A stretch of 58,821 bases of DNA from JBAZDC01 sp041654595. Its GTDB lineage: Bacteria; Pseudomonadota; Gammaproteobacteria; Burkholderiales; Burkholderiaceae_B. Each line of letters opens with the position of its first letter. Positions within the stretch are counted from its first letter, which is position 1. The stretch is taken from positions 1-58,821 of the forward strand of contig CAZKBT010000011.1 of assembly GCA_964551305.1 (NCBI GenBank), in the 5' to 3' direction. Shown piece by piece: positions 26,243-34,193 of the stretch. A program made the position numbers and the translations under genes. The notes beneath the pieces were generated by a model. The model did not search any database. It saw only the letters and a program-made list of their open reading frames with translations, and was not told where the DNA came from.

Positions 26243-27970
26243 ATGGCCAGCGAGCGCTTCAGCGAATCGACGACGGCGAGCGAGATCCTGGAGGGTCTCG
26301 TTGAGCTCGGGGTCGAGTATGTATTCGCCAATTTGGGCACCGACCACGCGCCGTTGCTCGAGGAAATGGCGCAGTGGGACAAGGCGGGAAGGCGCTATCC
26401 CGAATTGATTGTATGTCCGCACGAGAATCTGGCCATGCACATGGCGTTGGGTTACGCCATGGCGTCGGGCCGCGCTCAGGCTGTTCTGGTGCACGTCGAC
26501 GTCGGCACCGCCAATGCCGCGCTGGGAGCGCACAATGCGCTGCGCACCCGCTTGCCGGTGCTGCTGATCGCCGGCCGAGCTCCCTATAGCAGCCACGACG
26601 AGTACCTGGGCACCCGGGACACCTATGTGCACTTCATCCAGGAGCCCTTCGACCAATCGGCCATCGTTCGCCCTTTTGCAAAATGGGAGCACAACCTGCC
26701 CGACGGCGCGTTGGCAAAGCAGGCTTTGCGCCGGGCCTATCTGATGGCCATGGACGAACCCAAAGGGGTGAGCTACATGACCATCGGGCGTGAAGTCCTG
26801 GCCCAGCGCGTATCCGTGCAGCGCAACTTGGCCCTGGAAGGCAGTATCGCCCCGGTCCGCCAACCAGGATTGATGCAAGCTGATGTCGATCGCATCATCG
26901 CGCGTCTGAAGCAGGCCGAGAATCCCTTGCTCGTTACCGCCTACAGCGGGCGTAATCGGCAAACTCCGGCGTTGCTGGGCAAGCTTGCGCAGCGCGCCGG
27001 CATACGAGTCGTGGAATTCAATCCCGTCTACCTGAATCTGGCCGCCGATCATCCGTGTCACGGCGGCCATGATGCCTTGCCGTTTCTTGCCGACGTGGAT
27101 CTCGGCATCTTGTGCGACGTGGACGTGCCTTGGATACCGCGCCGGGAGAAGCTGCATCCGGATTCCTATTGGATCCAGATCGACAGCGATCCCGTCAAGC
27201 GCGATCTGCCCTTGTGGCCGTTCTTGGTGCATCAGCGGCATGCGGCCGACAGTCACGAAGCATTGTCGCAGTTGCTGGAGGCATGGGAGGGGGCGGGCGG
27301 CGATCGCGACGAACGTGTTCGGGCTCGCGTGGCTCGATTTGCAGACGAACGCGATCAACGCCTGAAGGCCTTGGATGACAGAGCGGGACGTGGCGGCTCG
27401 AAGGGGGCGATCGATCCTGATCATGCGTGCGCGCGTGTCCGGGCGCATCTCGACGGCTCCGTTCTGGTGATCAACGAAGGTGTGCGCCATGCGTACACGG
27501 TGCTGAATCAAATGCGCCTGTCGCAAGGCGGAAGCATGTACAGCACGGGCGGCGGCGGCCTGGGCTATTCCAGCGGCGTGGCGCTCGGCGCAAAATTGGC
27601 CAGGCCGGAGCAGATGGTCGTGCAGTATGTGGGGGATGGCGGCTTCTACTTCAACAACCCCATGGCCGCTCTTAGCGTTTCCCAGATGTACGGCATTCCG
27701 GTGCTGGTCGTCGTCTTGGACAACGGTGGATGGTCGGCGGTGAAGGAAGCGGCGCGACGGGTGTATCCCGACGGGCAAGCCGTGACGAGCGACCAGTTTC
27801 ATGCGCGCTTGAATGCCTCCGTGAACTTCGCCCAGCTTGCGCATGCCGCGGGTTTGCACGGGCAGTACGTGGATGACCCGCGCGAGTTGGACGCCGGCAT
27901 CGAAGCTGCCGTGACGGCGGTGCGGGCCGGGCGAACGGCGGTATTGCACATCAAGATCGCCTCTTTGTGA
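26243..27970 (+). CDS. ThDP-dependent enzyme, acetolactate-synthase/decarboxylase-like
   Basis: The protein has 575 residues. The Pyr domain carries the activating Glu61 (CPHENLAMHMALGYA), the middle domain spans about 190-330, and the PP domain has GDG at 464-466 and Asp-Asn 30 residues later, the ThDP/Mg2+ motif. The family includes acetolactate synthase, benzoylformate decarboxylase and 2-hydroxyacyl-CoA lyase. The typical FAD-binding features of acetolactate synthase are not evident. A 2-oxoacid decarboxylase making an aldehyde for the next gene, or an acyl-CoA lyase, fits the context. The ATG is 4 bases after the Bug stop. Confidence 0.87.
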   Translation: MASERFSESTTASEILEGLVELGVEYVFANLGTDHAPLLEEMAQWDKAGRRYPELIVCPHENLAMHMALGYAMASGRAQAVLVHVDVGTANAALGAHNALRTRLPVLLIAGRAPYSSHDEYLGTRDTYVHFIQEPFDQSAIVRPFAKWEHNLPDGALAKQALRRAYLMAMDEPKGVSYMTIGREVLAQRVSVQRNLALEGSIAPVRQPGLMQADVDRIIARLKQAENPLLVTAYSGRNRQTPALLGKLAQRAGIRVVEFNPVYLNLAADHPCHGGHDALPFLADVDLGILCDVDVPWIPRREKLHPDSYWIQIDSDPVKRDLPLWPFLVHQRHAADSHEALSQLLEAWEGAGGDRDERVRARVARFADERDQRLKALDDRAGRGGSKGAIDPDHACARVRAHLDGSVLVINEGVRHAYTVLNQMRLSQGGSMYSTGGGGLGYSSGVALGAKLARPEQMVVQYVGDGGFYFNNPMAALSVSQMYGIPVLVVVLDNGGWSAVKEAARRVYPDGQAVTSDQFHARLNASVNFAQLAHAAGLHGQYVDDPRELDAGIEAAVTAVRAGRTAVLHIKIASL

Positions 27971-27994
27971 TTGGATAACGGGTATGGAACCTGC

Positions 27995-29443
27995 ATGGAA
28001 TTGAACGGGAGCGGCTATCCTCGCGTGCAGCTTCTCGTAGGGGGGCGATGGATAAGCGAAGGCCGCGATCGCATCGTCGTGCGCAATCCCGCTACCGATG
28101 AGGTGCTGGGCGAACTGCCGATGGCGACGGAAGACGACGTCGATCATGCCGTCCTGGCCGCGGCCGCGGCATTCACCTCCTGGCGCTGCGCCACCCCGCA
28201 CGAGCGAAGCGCGATCCTGCGCCGGGTGGCCGCGTTGCTGCGTGAGCGGCGGGATGTGCTGGCTCGAGTGCTCACGCTGGAGCAAGGCAAGCCTCTGCCC
28301 GACGCCCTCCTGGAAATAGCGGCATGCGCGGAAGTCTTCGAATGGATGGCCGAGGAAGCGCCCAGGGTGGGCGGCCGCATCATACCTTCGCGCGATCCAT
28401 TGATCGAGCAGGCCGTTTATTACGAGCCGAAAGGGCCGGTGGCGGCTTTTACACCGTGGAATTTTCCCGCCGTATTGGCGGTGCGCAAGATTGCTCCGGC
28501 CTTGGCATCGGGTTGCGCGATCGTGATCAAGCCGCCCGAGGAGGCGCCCGCGACCGTGGCGATGATAGGCCGGATCTGCTCGGATGCGGGGGTGCCGCCC
28601 GGCGTGCTGGGCATCCTCTACGGATCGCCCGACATGATATCGGCCCGCTTGATAGAAAATGCGGCCATCCGCAAGGTGACGTTCACCGGATCGGTGGCCG
28701 TGGGCCGGATAGTGGGAGCCTCGGCGGGGCGCGCTCTCAAGAAAGTGACGCTGGAGCTTGGCGGCCATGCGCCCGTGGTGGTTTGCGGCGACGCCGATGC
28801 CGAGCGCGCGGCCGTACTGGGCGCATCGCGCAAGTTTCGCAATGCGGGGCAGTACTGCCATTGTCCCACCCGCTTCCTCGTGCACGAGTCGCTGTATGCG
28901 TCTTTTCTAGAGCGATTTGTGCTTGCCGCGCAAGCGGTTACGGTTGGCAATGGGCTTGACGATGCCGTCCAGATGGGGCCTTTGATCAGCAAGAGACGGG
29001 TTGCCGCCATGCAAGCGCTTTGCGAGGACGCGGTGGCCAAGGGGGCGAGAGTGAGGCTGGGCGGCAAGGTTCCTTCTTGGGCCCGAAGGGGGAACTTTTG
29101 GGAGCCGACCGTCTTGACGGATCTTCACAAGGATGTGGCCGCGATGAAAGAGGAGCCTTTCGGGCCGATCGCATTGATACAACCATTCTCTTCCCTGGAC
29201 GAGGCCGTTTCGATGGCCAATGACGTTTCCGTGGGCTTGTGCGCGTATGCGTTCACCCGATCCACTGAAACGACGAGAAGGCTGCGCCGGGAGTTGGACG
29301 CCGGAGTCATTGCGTTCAATACGTTCCAGGTCACGGCGATGGAATTGCCTTTCGGCGGTGTGAAAGACAGTGGAGTCGGGTATGAAATGGGCGCCGAGGG
29401 GTTGCGGGAATACTATCGGCTCAAGACCGTGGTTCAAGGATAG
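27995..29443 (+). CDS. NAD(P)-dependent aldehyde dehydrogenase (GabD-like)
   Basis: The protein has 482 residues. AFTPWNFPAVLAVRKIAPALASG and VTFTGSVAVGR form the Rossmann region, TLELGGHAPV carries the general base Glu, and AGQYCHCPTRF contains the nucleophilic Cys (about residue 285). The C-terminal LPFGGVKDSGVGYEMGAEGL resembles succinate-semialdehyde dehydrogenases more than the PaaZ dehydrogenase domain. It would oxidise the aldehyde from the ThDP enzyme, or a semialdehyde from ring opening. The exact start is uncertain: a TTG at 27971 overlaps the upstream stop; the ATG chosen leaves the conserved core intact. Its 3-prime end overlaps the convergent araC-type gene by 23 bases. Confidence 0.88.
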   Translation: MELNGSGYPRVQLLVGGRWISEGRDRIVVRNPATDEVLGELPMATEDDVDHAVLAAAAAFTSWRCATPHERSAILRRVAALLRERRDVLARVLTLEQGKPLPDALLEIAACAEVFEWMAEEAPRVGGRIIPSRDPLIEQAVYYEPKGPVAAFTPWNFPAVLAVRKIAPALASGCAIVIKPPEEAPATVAMIGRICSDAGVPPGVLGILYGSPDMISARLIENAAIRKVTFTGSVAVGRIVGASAGRALKKVTLELGGHAPVVVCGDADAERAAVLGASRKFRNAGQYCHCPTRFLVHESLYASFLERFVLAAQAVTVGNGLDDAVQMGPLISKRRVAAMQALCEDAVAKGARVRLGGKVPSWARRGNFWEPTVLTDLHKDVAAMKEEPFGPIALIQPFSSLDEAVSMANDVSVGLCAYAFTRSTETTRRLRRELDAGVIAFNTFQVTAMELPFGGVKDSGVGYEMGAEGLREYYRLKTVVQG

Positions 29444-30383
29444 AAGCTTCGTTTTGATGGCTGCTTTTCGGGCCGGTATCGCCGTTCTCCACCGCCGACC
29501 GCATCAGCCATTGTCTTGGCGGCGCGCCCATGCGCTGCCGGAACGCCCTGGACAAGGAAGCCGTGCCGGCGAAGCCGAGTTCCGCGGCGATCAGCTTCAG
29601 GGGGCGGCCCGTTCGCATCATCGACGTCGCCAGCGTCAGCCGCCAATCGGTCAGGTAGGCGGCCGGTGTGGTGCCTGTCGCCGTCTTGAATGCGGCGGCG
29701 AAGGCGCTGCGCGACATGCCGGCGATCGCCGCCATTCGTTCCAGCGGCCAGTCTTCCTGCGGCTCCCGGTGCAGCGCCACCAGTGATTTGGCCAGCCGCG
29801 AATCGGACAGGCCCATGATCAGGCCGCTGGCTACGCCGACTTCGGCGGGATGGTCGATGATCCAACGCAGAAGCTGTATCAGCACCACTTCGAACAGGCG
29901 ATTGGCGAGCAAGCGCGAGCCGCAGCGCTCATGGTCGGCTTCCGCGAACAGCAAATCCAGCGTGGGCCGCAGTCCGTCGATCGCATCCAGCGGCACGCGG
30001 ATGACGGAAGGCAGCGATTGCACGATGGGATTGTGCTCGCCGCCGTCGAAGTCCAATGTTGCGCAGGTGAAATCAGAGCCGTCTTGCGGCGGATTTACGA
30101 AGACGTGCCGCAGCGGCCTGGGGTAGAGGAGCAACGTGGGTTCGGCCAGGCGCAGGCTCTGCGCGCCGGCTTTCCCGGGCGCGTGCCGCACTTCCATTTC
30201 GCCCCGGCGCAGCACGTGCAAGAAGGCGCGGCCCGGCAGGGCTTCGAAGGTCTGGTTTCCGCACAGCGTGCCGGTGTGGAACAGCGAGGCCCGGACGCGA
30301 AAACGATCGAGCACCGTGGATAGCCGGTCTACCGACGGGGCTGGCGCGTCAATGCGAATCTTGGATTCCAGGTTAACTTTCAT
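29421..30383 (-). CDS. AraC-family transcriptional regulator
   Basis: The protein has 320 residues. The N-terminal cupin-type sensing domain (about 30-180, including HVLRRGEMEVRH) is followed by two C-terminal HTHs: WPLERMAAIAGMSRSAFAAAFK and PLKLIAAELGFAGTASLSRAFRQRMGAPPRQW. This is the AraC plus cupin_6 architecture. It is divergent from the AhpD-like gene at 30469 across 85 bases, so it most likely regulates that gene. The C-terminal end overlaps the convergent aldehyde dehydrogenase gene, leaving no room for a terminator. Confidence 0.88.
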   Translation of the reverse strand: MKVNLESKIRIDAPAPSVDRLSTVLDRFRVRASLFHTGTLCGNQTFEALPGRAFLHVLRRGEMEVRHAPGKAGAQSLRLAEPTLLLYPRPLRHVFVNPPQDGSDFTCATLDFDGGEHNPIVQSLPSVIRVPLDAIDGLRPTLDLLFAEADHERCGSRLLANRLFEVVLIQLLRWIIDHPAEVGVASGLIMGLSDSRLAKSLVALHREPQEDWPLERMAAIAGMSRSAFAAAFKTATGTTPAAYLTDWRLTLATSMMRTGRPLKLIAAELGFAGTASLSRAFRQRMGAPPRQWLMRSAVENGDTGPKSSHQNEASILEPRS

Positions 30384-30468
30384 GGATTAATTTTATCCCA
30401 GTATCCAGAAATTTTACTTATTATTCCTCAGGCGCGCATCCCATTCATCGTTTTCAAGGAGTGTCATC

Positions 30469-31014
30469 ATGTCCCGAGTTCCCCTTATCGAAACCGGCAA
30501 TGCCGCCGGTGACCGTCGAGCGCTGCTGGCGCAGATCCACGGCGCTTTCGGCGCGACGCCCGCCATGTTCAAGGCAGTCGCCAATTCCACGGCAGCCCTC
30601 AAGAGCATGTGGGGCTCGTTCGGCTCCCTGGGCGGGGGCGTCATCGGCGCCAAGCTGGGCGAACAGATCGCCGTGGCCGTGGCCGACCGCAATGCCTGCG
30701 AATACTGCCTGGCCGCGCATACCGTGCTGGGCCGCAAGGCCGGCGCCACCACAGAAGAGCTTGCCGCGGCGCAGGCCGGAGAGTCGTCCGATCCCAAGAC
30801 GGCTGCTGCGCTGCGTTTCGCGCTGAAGCTGGTCGAAGCGCGCGGCCAGGTGAGCGACGCCGACGTGCAGGCCGTGCGTGACGCAGGCTTCAACGACGAG
30901 GAGATCGTCGAAATACTTGCGCACGTGGCGCTGAATCTGTTCACGAACTACGTCAATATCGCTTTTGCCGTGCCTGTGGATTTTCCGGCGGTGGCGTTGC
31001 GCAAGGCTGGATAA
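30469..31014 (+). CDS. AhpD/carboxymuconolactone decarboxylase-family protein
   Basis: The protein has 181 residues and is all-helical. CEYCLAAHT (Cys77, Cys80, His84) is the redox CxxC-xxxH motif of AhpD-like alkylhydroperoxidases, which use the cysteine pair to reduce peroxides or carrier proteins. This motif argues against a true carboxymuconolactone decarboxylase. CAAGGAG precedes the ATG. It is divergent from the AraC regulator, a common pairing for inducible AhpD genes, and is followed by a strong hairpin at 31044. Confidence 0.86.
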   Translation: MSRVPLIETGNAAGDRRALLAQIHGAFGATPAMFKAVANSTAALKSMWGSFGSLGGGVIGAKLGEQIAVAVADRNACEYCLAAHTVLGRKAGATTEELAAAQAGESSDPKTAAALRFALKLVEARGQVSDADVQAVRDAGFNDEEIVEILAHVALNLFTNYVNIAFAVPVDFPAVALRKAG

Positions 31015-31043
31015 GCATCGTGCGTAGCGGACGCTATTGGGTT

Positions 31044-31079
31044 GCCGGCCTCTTCACGCGGTAGCGCAAAGAGGCCGGC
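31044..31079 (+). terminator. Strong hairpin after the AhpD-like gene
   Basis: GCCGGCCTCTT (31044-31054) pairs perfectly with AAGAGGCCGGC (31069-31079), and the 14-base loop contains a further CGC/GCG pair. It begins 30 bases after the stop codon. No T-run follows, so it is not a textbook intrinsic terminator; it may slow polymerase or protect the 3-prime end of the mRNA. Confidence 0.45.
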
Positions 31080-31158
31080 ATCGGAGCCGGTAGAGCTGGC
31101 ATGTAAAGCGGGATGAGGGATAATGTGAGCTGTTCGTCGAGCTCTAGGCCGCAAGGGC

Positions 31159-31914
31159 ATGCTGACATACCTCGTATTTTTATCATTCGTCGCCATCGCC
31201 GTTTATGCCCAGGCGCTGACAGGCTTCGCGATGGCGTTGATATTGCTTGGCTTGATCGGAGCGACGGATATCGTGTCGCTGCCGGATGCGGCCAACGCCG
31301 TTACGGTGCTGGTCCTGATCAATGCGTTCATTTTCTTGTCTCGAAGAAAGGCCCTTAGGCTGGAGCGTTCGCTTTGGCGCGCCTTGGCCGCCAGTCTCGT
31401 GGGCGCCATCGTAGGGGTGGCGCTGCTGGTCTGGCTGGCCGGCTCGTCGTATCAAGTCCTGAGATTGGTGCTGGGCATCAGCATCGTGCTTTGCGCGCTG
31501 ATGCTCTGGCGGGCGGCAAAGCCGCTGGAGCGGGAATCGGGACAGGAAGTCTTTGTTTCGGCGGGCTTGCTTGCGGGAATACTCGGCGGCATGTTTTCCA
31601 CGCCGGGCCCGCCGCTGGTTTACGTGGTCTATCGGCAGCCATGGTCGCTTGCGCGCATACAAGAATCGCTGATCTATTTTTTCGGGGCGGGAGCGTTGCT
31701 GCGCCTTATCATGATCGTGTCTTCCGGACAATTCACCATGCAATCGGTCTGGTTGACGCTCATCGCGGCTCCGGTGGTTTTCCTGGTGACGTGGGTCGCG
31801 GTGCATCAAAAAGCGCCGTTCTCCGTCTCGACGATGAAAGCGATGGTCAGCGCCTTGCTGATCGTCTCCGGGGTCACCATGTGCGTGTCGGCAACGACCG
31901 TGCTGCTCGGTTAG
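31159..31914 (+). CDS. TauE/SafE-family membrane permease
   Basis: The protein has 251 residues with about eight hydrophobic helices. LVFLSFVAIAVYAQALTGFAMALILLGLIG and GILGGMFSTPGPPLVYVVYRQPW are the duplicated signature halves of the TauE/SafE (DUF81) family, whose known members move sulfite, sulfoacetate, thiosulfate or other small organic anions. The direction and substrate cannot be inferred. It precedes gor by 48 bases. Because the CysA-dependent sulfate importer is broken, a role in sulfur anion traffic is conceivable but has no direct support. Confidence 0.82.
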   Translation: MLTYLVFLSFVAIAVYAQALTGFAMALILLGLIGATDIVSLPDAANAVTVLVLINAFIFLSRRKALRLERSLWRALAASLVGAIVGVALLVWLAGSSYQVLRLVLGISIVLCALMLWRAAKPLERESGQEVFVSAGLLAGILGGMFSTPGPPLVYVVYRQPWSLARIQESLIYFFGAGALLRLIMIVSSGQFTMQSVWLTLIAAPVVFLVTWVAVHQKAPFSVSTMKAMVSALLIVSGVTMCVSATTVLLG

Positions 31915-31962
31915 CAGTTATATTTTTGAAGTTCATGCAACGGGATCAGGATCGGTATTGAA

Positions 31963-33312
31963 ATGAAACAGTACGACTACATCGTCATCGGCGGCGGCAG
32001 CGGCGGCATCGCGTCGGCGAACCGCGCCGCCATGCATGGAAAAAAGTGCGCTTTGATCGAGGCCAAGGCGATCGGCGGAACCTGCGTCAACGTGGGATGC
32101 GTGCCCAAGAAAGTCATGTGGCACGCCGCCCAGATCGCGGAGTCCATTCATCGATATGGGCCGGACTACGGCTTCGAGGCCACGGTGAATCGTTTCGATT
32201 GGGCCGCCCTGGTGAAGAACCGAAGCGCTTACATCGACCGCATCCATGCTTCGTACGAGGCGGGATTGAGCAAGAACAACGTCGACGTGATCTCGGGATA
32301 CGCCAGGTTCGTGGACGCGCGCACCATCGAAGCCGGGGGGCAGCGGCTGACGGCCGATCACATTCTCATCGCCACGGGCGGGCAGCCTTCCAAGCCCGAT
32401 ATCCCGGGCGCGGAGCACGGCATCGATTCGGACGGCTTTTTCGCATTGACCGACTTGCCTCGGCGCACGGCCGTCGTGGGCGCGGGCTATATCGCCGTCG
32501 AGCTGGCCGGCGTGCTCAATGCATTGGGGTCCGACACGCACCTTTTCGTTCGCAAGCATGCGCCGCTGCGCCAGTTCGATCCGATGCTGAGCGAGACCCT
32601 GGTCGAGGTGATGAAGGCCGACGGTTTGACTTTGCATACGAACGCCACGCCGACTTCGGTCGCCAGGAATGCCGATGCAAGCGTGACGCTGCGGCTCGAG
32701 AACGGGGATGAACATACCGTGGATTGCCTCATTTGGGCGATAGGCCGGGAGCCGGCGGCGGCGGGCCTGCGACTGGAGGCGGCGGGCGTCGCGGTGGACA
32801 AGCGCGGATACGTCGTGGCGGACGAGTACCAGAACACCAGCGTTCCGGGCATCTACGCAGTGGGCGACATCACGGGCAGAGTCGAGTTGACGCCCGTGGC
32901 CGTGGCCGCGGGGCGGCGCTTGTCGGAACGGCTGTTCGACGACAAGCCCGACGAGCATCTGGACTACGAGAATATTCCCTCCGTGGTGTTCAGCCATCCT
33001 CCCATAGGCACGGTGGGTTTGACGGAATCCCAGGCCCGGGAAACCTTCGGCGATGCCGCCGTCAAGGTGTACCAATCTTCCTTCACGGCGATGTACACGG
33101 CGGTGACGCGGCATCGCCAGCCAGCGCGCATGAAGCTCGTATGCGTGGGAGCGGAAGAAAAAATCGTCGGAATCCATGGCATAGGCTACGGCATGGACGA
33201 GATGCTGCAAGGCTTCGCCGTGGCGCTGAAGATGGGCGCCACCAAGCGGGACTTCGACAATACGGTCGCGATACATCCGACGGCGGCCGAGGAGTTCGTT
33301 ACGATGCGCTAG
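31963..33312 (+). CDS. gor: Glutathione-disulfide reductase
   Basis: The protein has 449 residues. The FAD Rossmann motif GGGSGGIASA (9-18), the redox disulfide GGTCVNVGCVPKK (Cys41, Cys46), the NADPH-binding VVGAGYIAVELAGVL and the C-terminal catalytic His in IHPTAAEEF (His438) are all present. It keeps cytosolic glutathione reduced using NADPH. The length and active-site spacing match bacterial Gor. KHAPLRQFD near the NADPH site supports NADPH preference. It follows a TauE/SafE gene and ends 42 bases before a convergent permease gene. Confidence 0.93.
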   Translation: MKQYDYIVIGGGSGGIASANRAAMHGKKCALIEAKAIGGTCVNVGCVPKKVMWHAAQIAESIHRYGPDYGFEATVNRFDWAALVKNRSAYIDRIHASYEAGLSKNNVDVISGYARFVDARTIEAGGQRLTADHILIATGGQPSKPDIPGAEHGIDSDGFFALTDLPRRTAVVGAGYIAVELAGVLNALGSDTHLFVRKHAPLRQFDPMLSETLVEVMKADGLTLHTNATPTSVARNADASVTLRLENGDEHTVDCLIWAIGREPAAAGLRLEAAGVAVDKRGYVVADEYQNTSVPGIYAVGDITGRVELTPVAVAAGRRLSERLFDDKPDEHLDYENIPSVVFSHPPIGTVGLTESQARETFGDAAVKVYQSSFTAMYTAVTRHRQPARMKLVCVGAEEKIVGIHGIGYGMDEMLQGFAVALKMGATKRDFDNTVAIHPTAAEEFVTMR

Positions 33313-33354
33313 GCGCGTCGGGGCCTGGCCGTTTCGCGGGCGCTGGCCCGGGCG

Positions 33355-34107
33355 TCAACGGAAAGGCCGGGAGGCCAGCTCCAGGCCCAGCAGCAGCAAG
33401 AACAGCAGGAACCCCTGCCGAAACCGCCGGGGGCTGATGCGCGCCCTGACTTTCTGGCCCAGCCACATTCCGGCCAGCGCCGGGATGATGGCCAGCGTCG
33501 ACCACCCCCATTGATCCAGCCGGAATGCGTCGTGCGCCATGAGGCCGGCGGCGAGCGCGATGGTGGACACAGTGAACGATATCCCCAGGGCCTGCACCAA
33601 TTCATCCTTGTCCAGGCGCAGCGACTGTAAATACGGTACGGCCGGCATGACGAAGACGCCCGTGGCGCCGGTGATTGCGCCGGTCATGAGTCCGATCGGA
33701 GGCGACAGCCACGGCTCGATACGTTCAGGCACGGACAAGGACGGGGAAATCAGCGCGTAGGTTGCATACAGGATCAGGGCGCTTCCCAACGCGAGTCCGG
33801 ACCACAGCGGATCGACACGCACCAGCAGCGTCGCTCCGCCCAGTGTGCCCGCCACGACGCCCAGCATCATCGGCCACAGGCGTCGTAGCAGGCGCGCCGT
33901 GGCGGGGCCCGAGCCCAGCTGCCAGACGTTTGTCACGAACGAAGGGATGACCAGGATGGCGGCGGCGGTGGCGGGCGGCATGGCGGCGCCGAGCAGGCCC
34001 ATGGCGACGGTGGCCAGCCCCATGCCGCTCACCCCTTTTACCAGTCCGGAGACCAGAAAGGTGACAGTCAGCAACAAGAAAAGCGGAAAGGACTCATGCA
34101 TGCGCAT
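33355..34107 (-). CDS. TauE/SafE-family membrane permease (second copy type)
   Basis: The protein has 250 residues from an ATG at 34107. LTVTFLVSGLVKGVSGMGLATVAMGLLG and IGLMTGAITGATGVFVMPAVPYL are the two family halves. It is not closely similar to the protein at 31159. A longer frame reaching 34179 would run into the palindrome of the divergent lysR gene and is disfavoured. It is probably controlled by the adjacent LysR-type regulator. The exported or imported anion is unknown. Confidence 0.82.
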   Translation of the reverse strand: MRMHESFPLFLLLTVTFLVSGLVKGVSGMGLATVAMGLLGAAMPPATAAAILVIPSFVTNVWQLGSGPATARLLRRLWPMMLGVVAGTLGGATLLVRVDPLWSGLALGSALILYATYALISPSLSVPERIEPWLSPPIGLMTGAITGATGVFVMPAVPYLQSLRLDKDELVQALGISFTVSTIALAAGLMAHDAFRLDQWGWSTLAIIPALAGMWLGQKVRARISPRRFRQGFLLFLLLLGLELASRPFR

Positions 34108-34152
34108 ATTGAAGCCGGAGCCATCCTTGGGCACAATGCGGTTTTCTTCCTC

Positions 34153-34177
34153 GACCCTTCGGATCAACCGAAGGGTC
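34153..34177. promoter_or_regulatory. Perfect inverted repeat between permease and lysR genes
   Basis: GACCCTTCGG (34153-34162) and CCGAAGGGTC (34168-34177) are perfect complements around ATCAA. The repeat ends 16 bases before the lysR ATG and lies 46 bases upstream of the divergent permease start, the position expected for a LysR-type operator acting on both genes. It could also be a hairpin in the lysR leader. Confidence 0.5.
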
Positions 34178-34193
34178 AAATGAGAGCGACTTC

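Noticed and set aside
26216..28885. Very long open frame of 889 codons on the minus strand across the ThDP and aldehyde dehydrogenase genes
   Set aside because: Both genes on the plus strand have complete family motifs. The antisense frame is His-, Arg- and Gln-rich with no domain and is a by-product of high GC in third codon positions.
27995..29443. Aldehyde dehydrogenase plus MaoC gene read as a split PaaZ
   Set aside because: The dehydrogenase resembles succinate-semialdehyde (GabD) enzymes at its conserved ends more than PaaZ, and the MaoC protein lacks the normal catalytic Asp. Kept only as a loose functional analogy.
31159..34107. TauE/SafE permeases as replacement sulfate importers for the broken CysATW system
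   Set aside because: The family is mostly linked to export or to organosulfur anions, and neither gene is near cys genes or shows sulfur-linked regulation.
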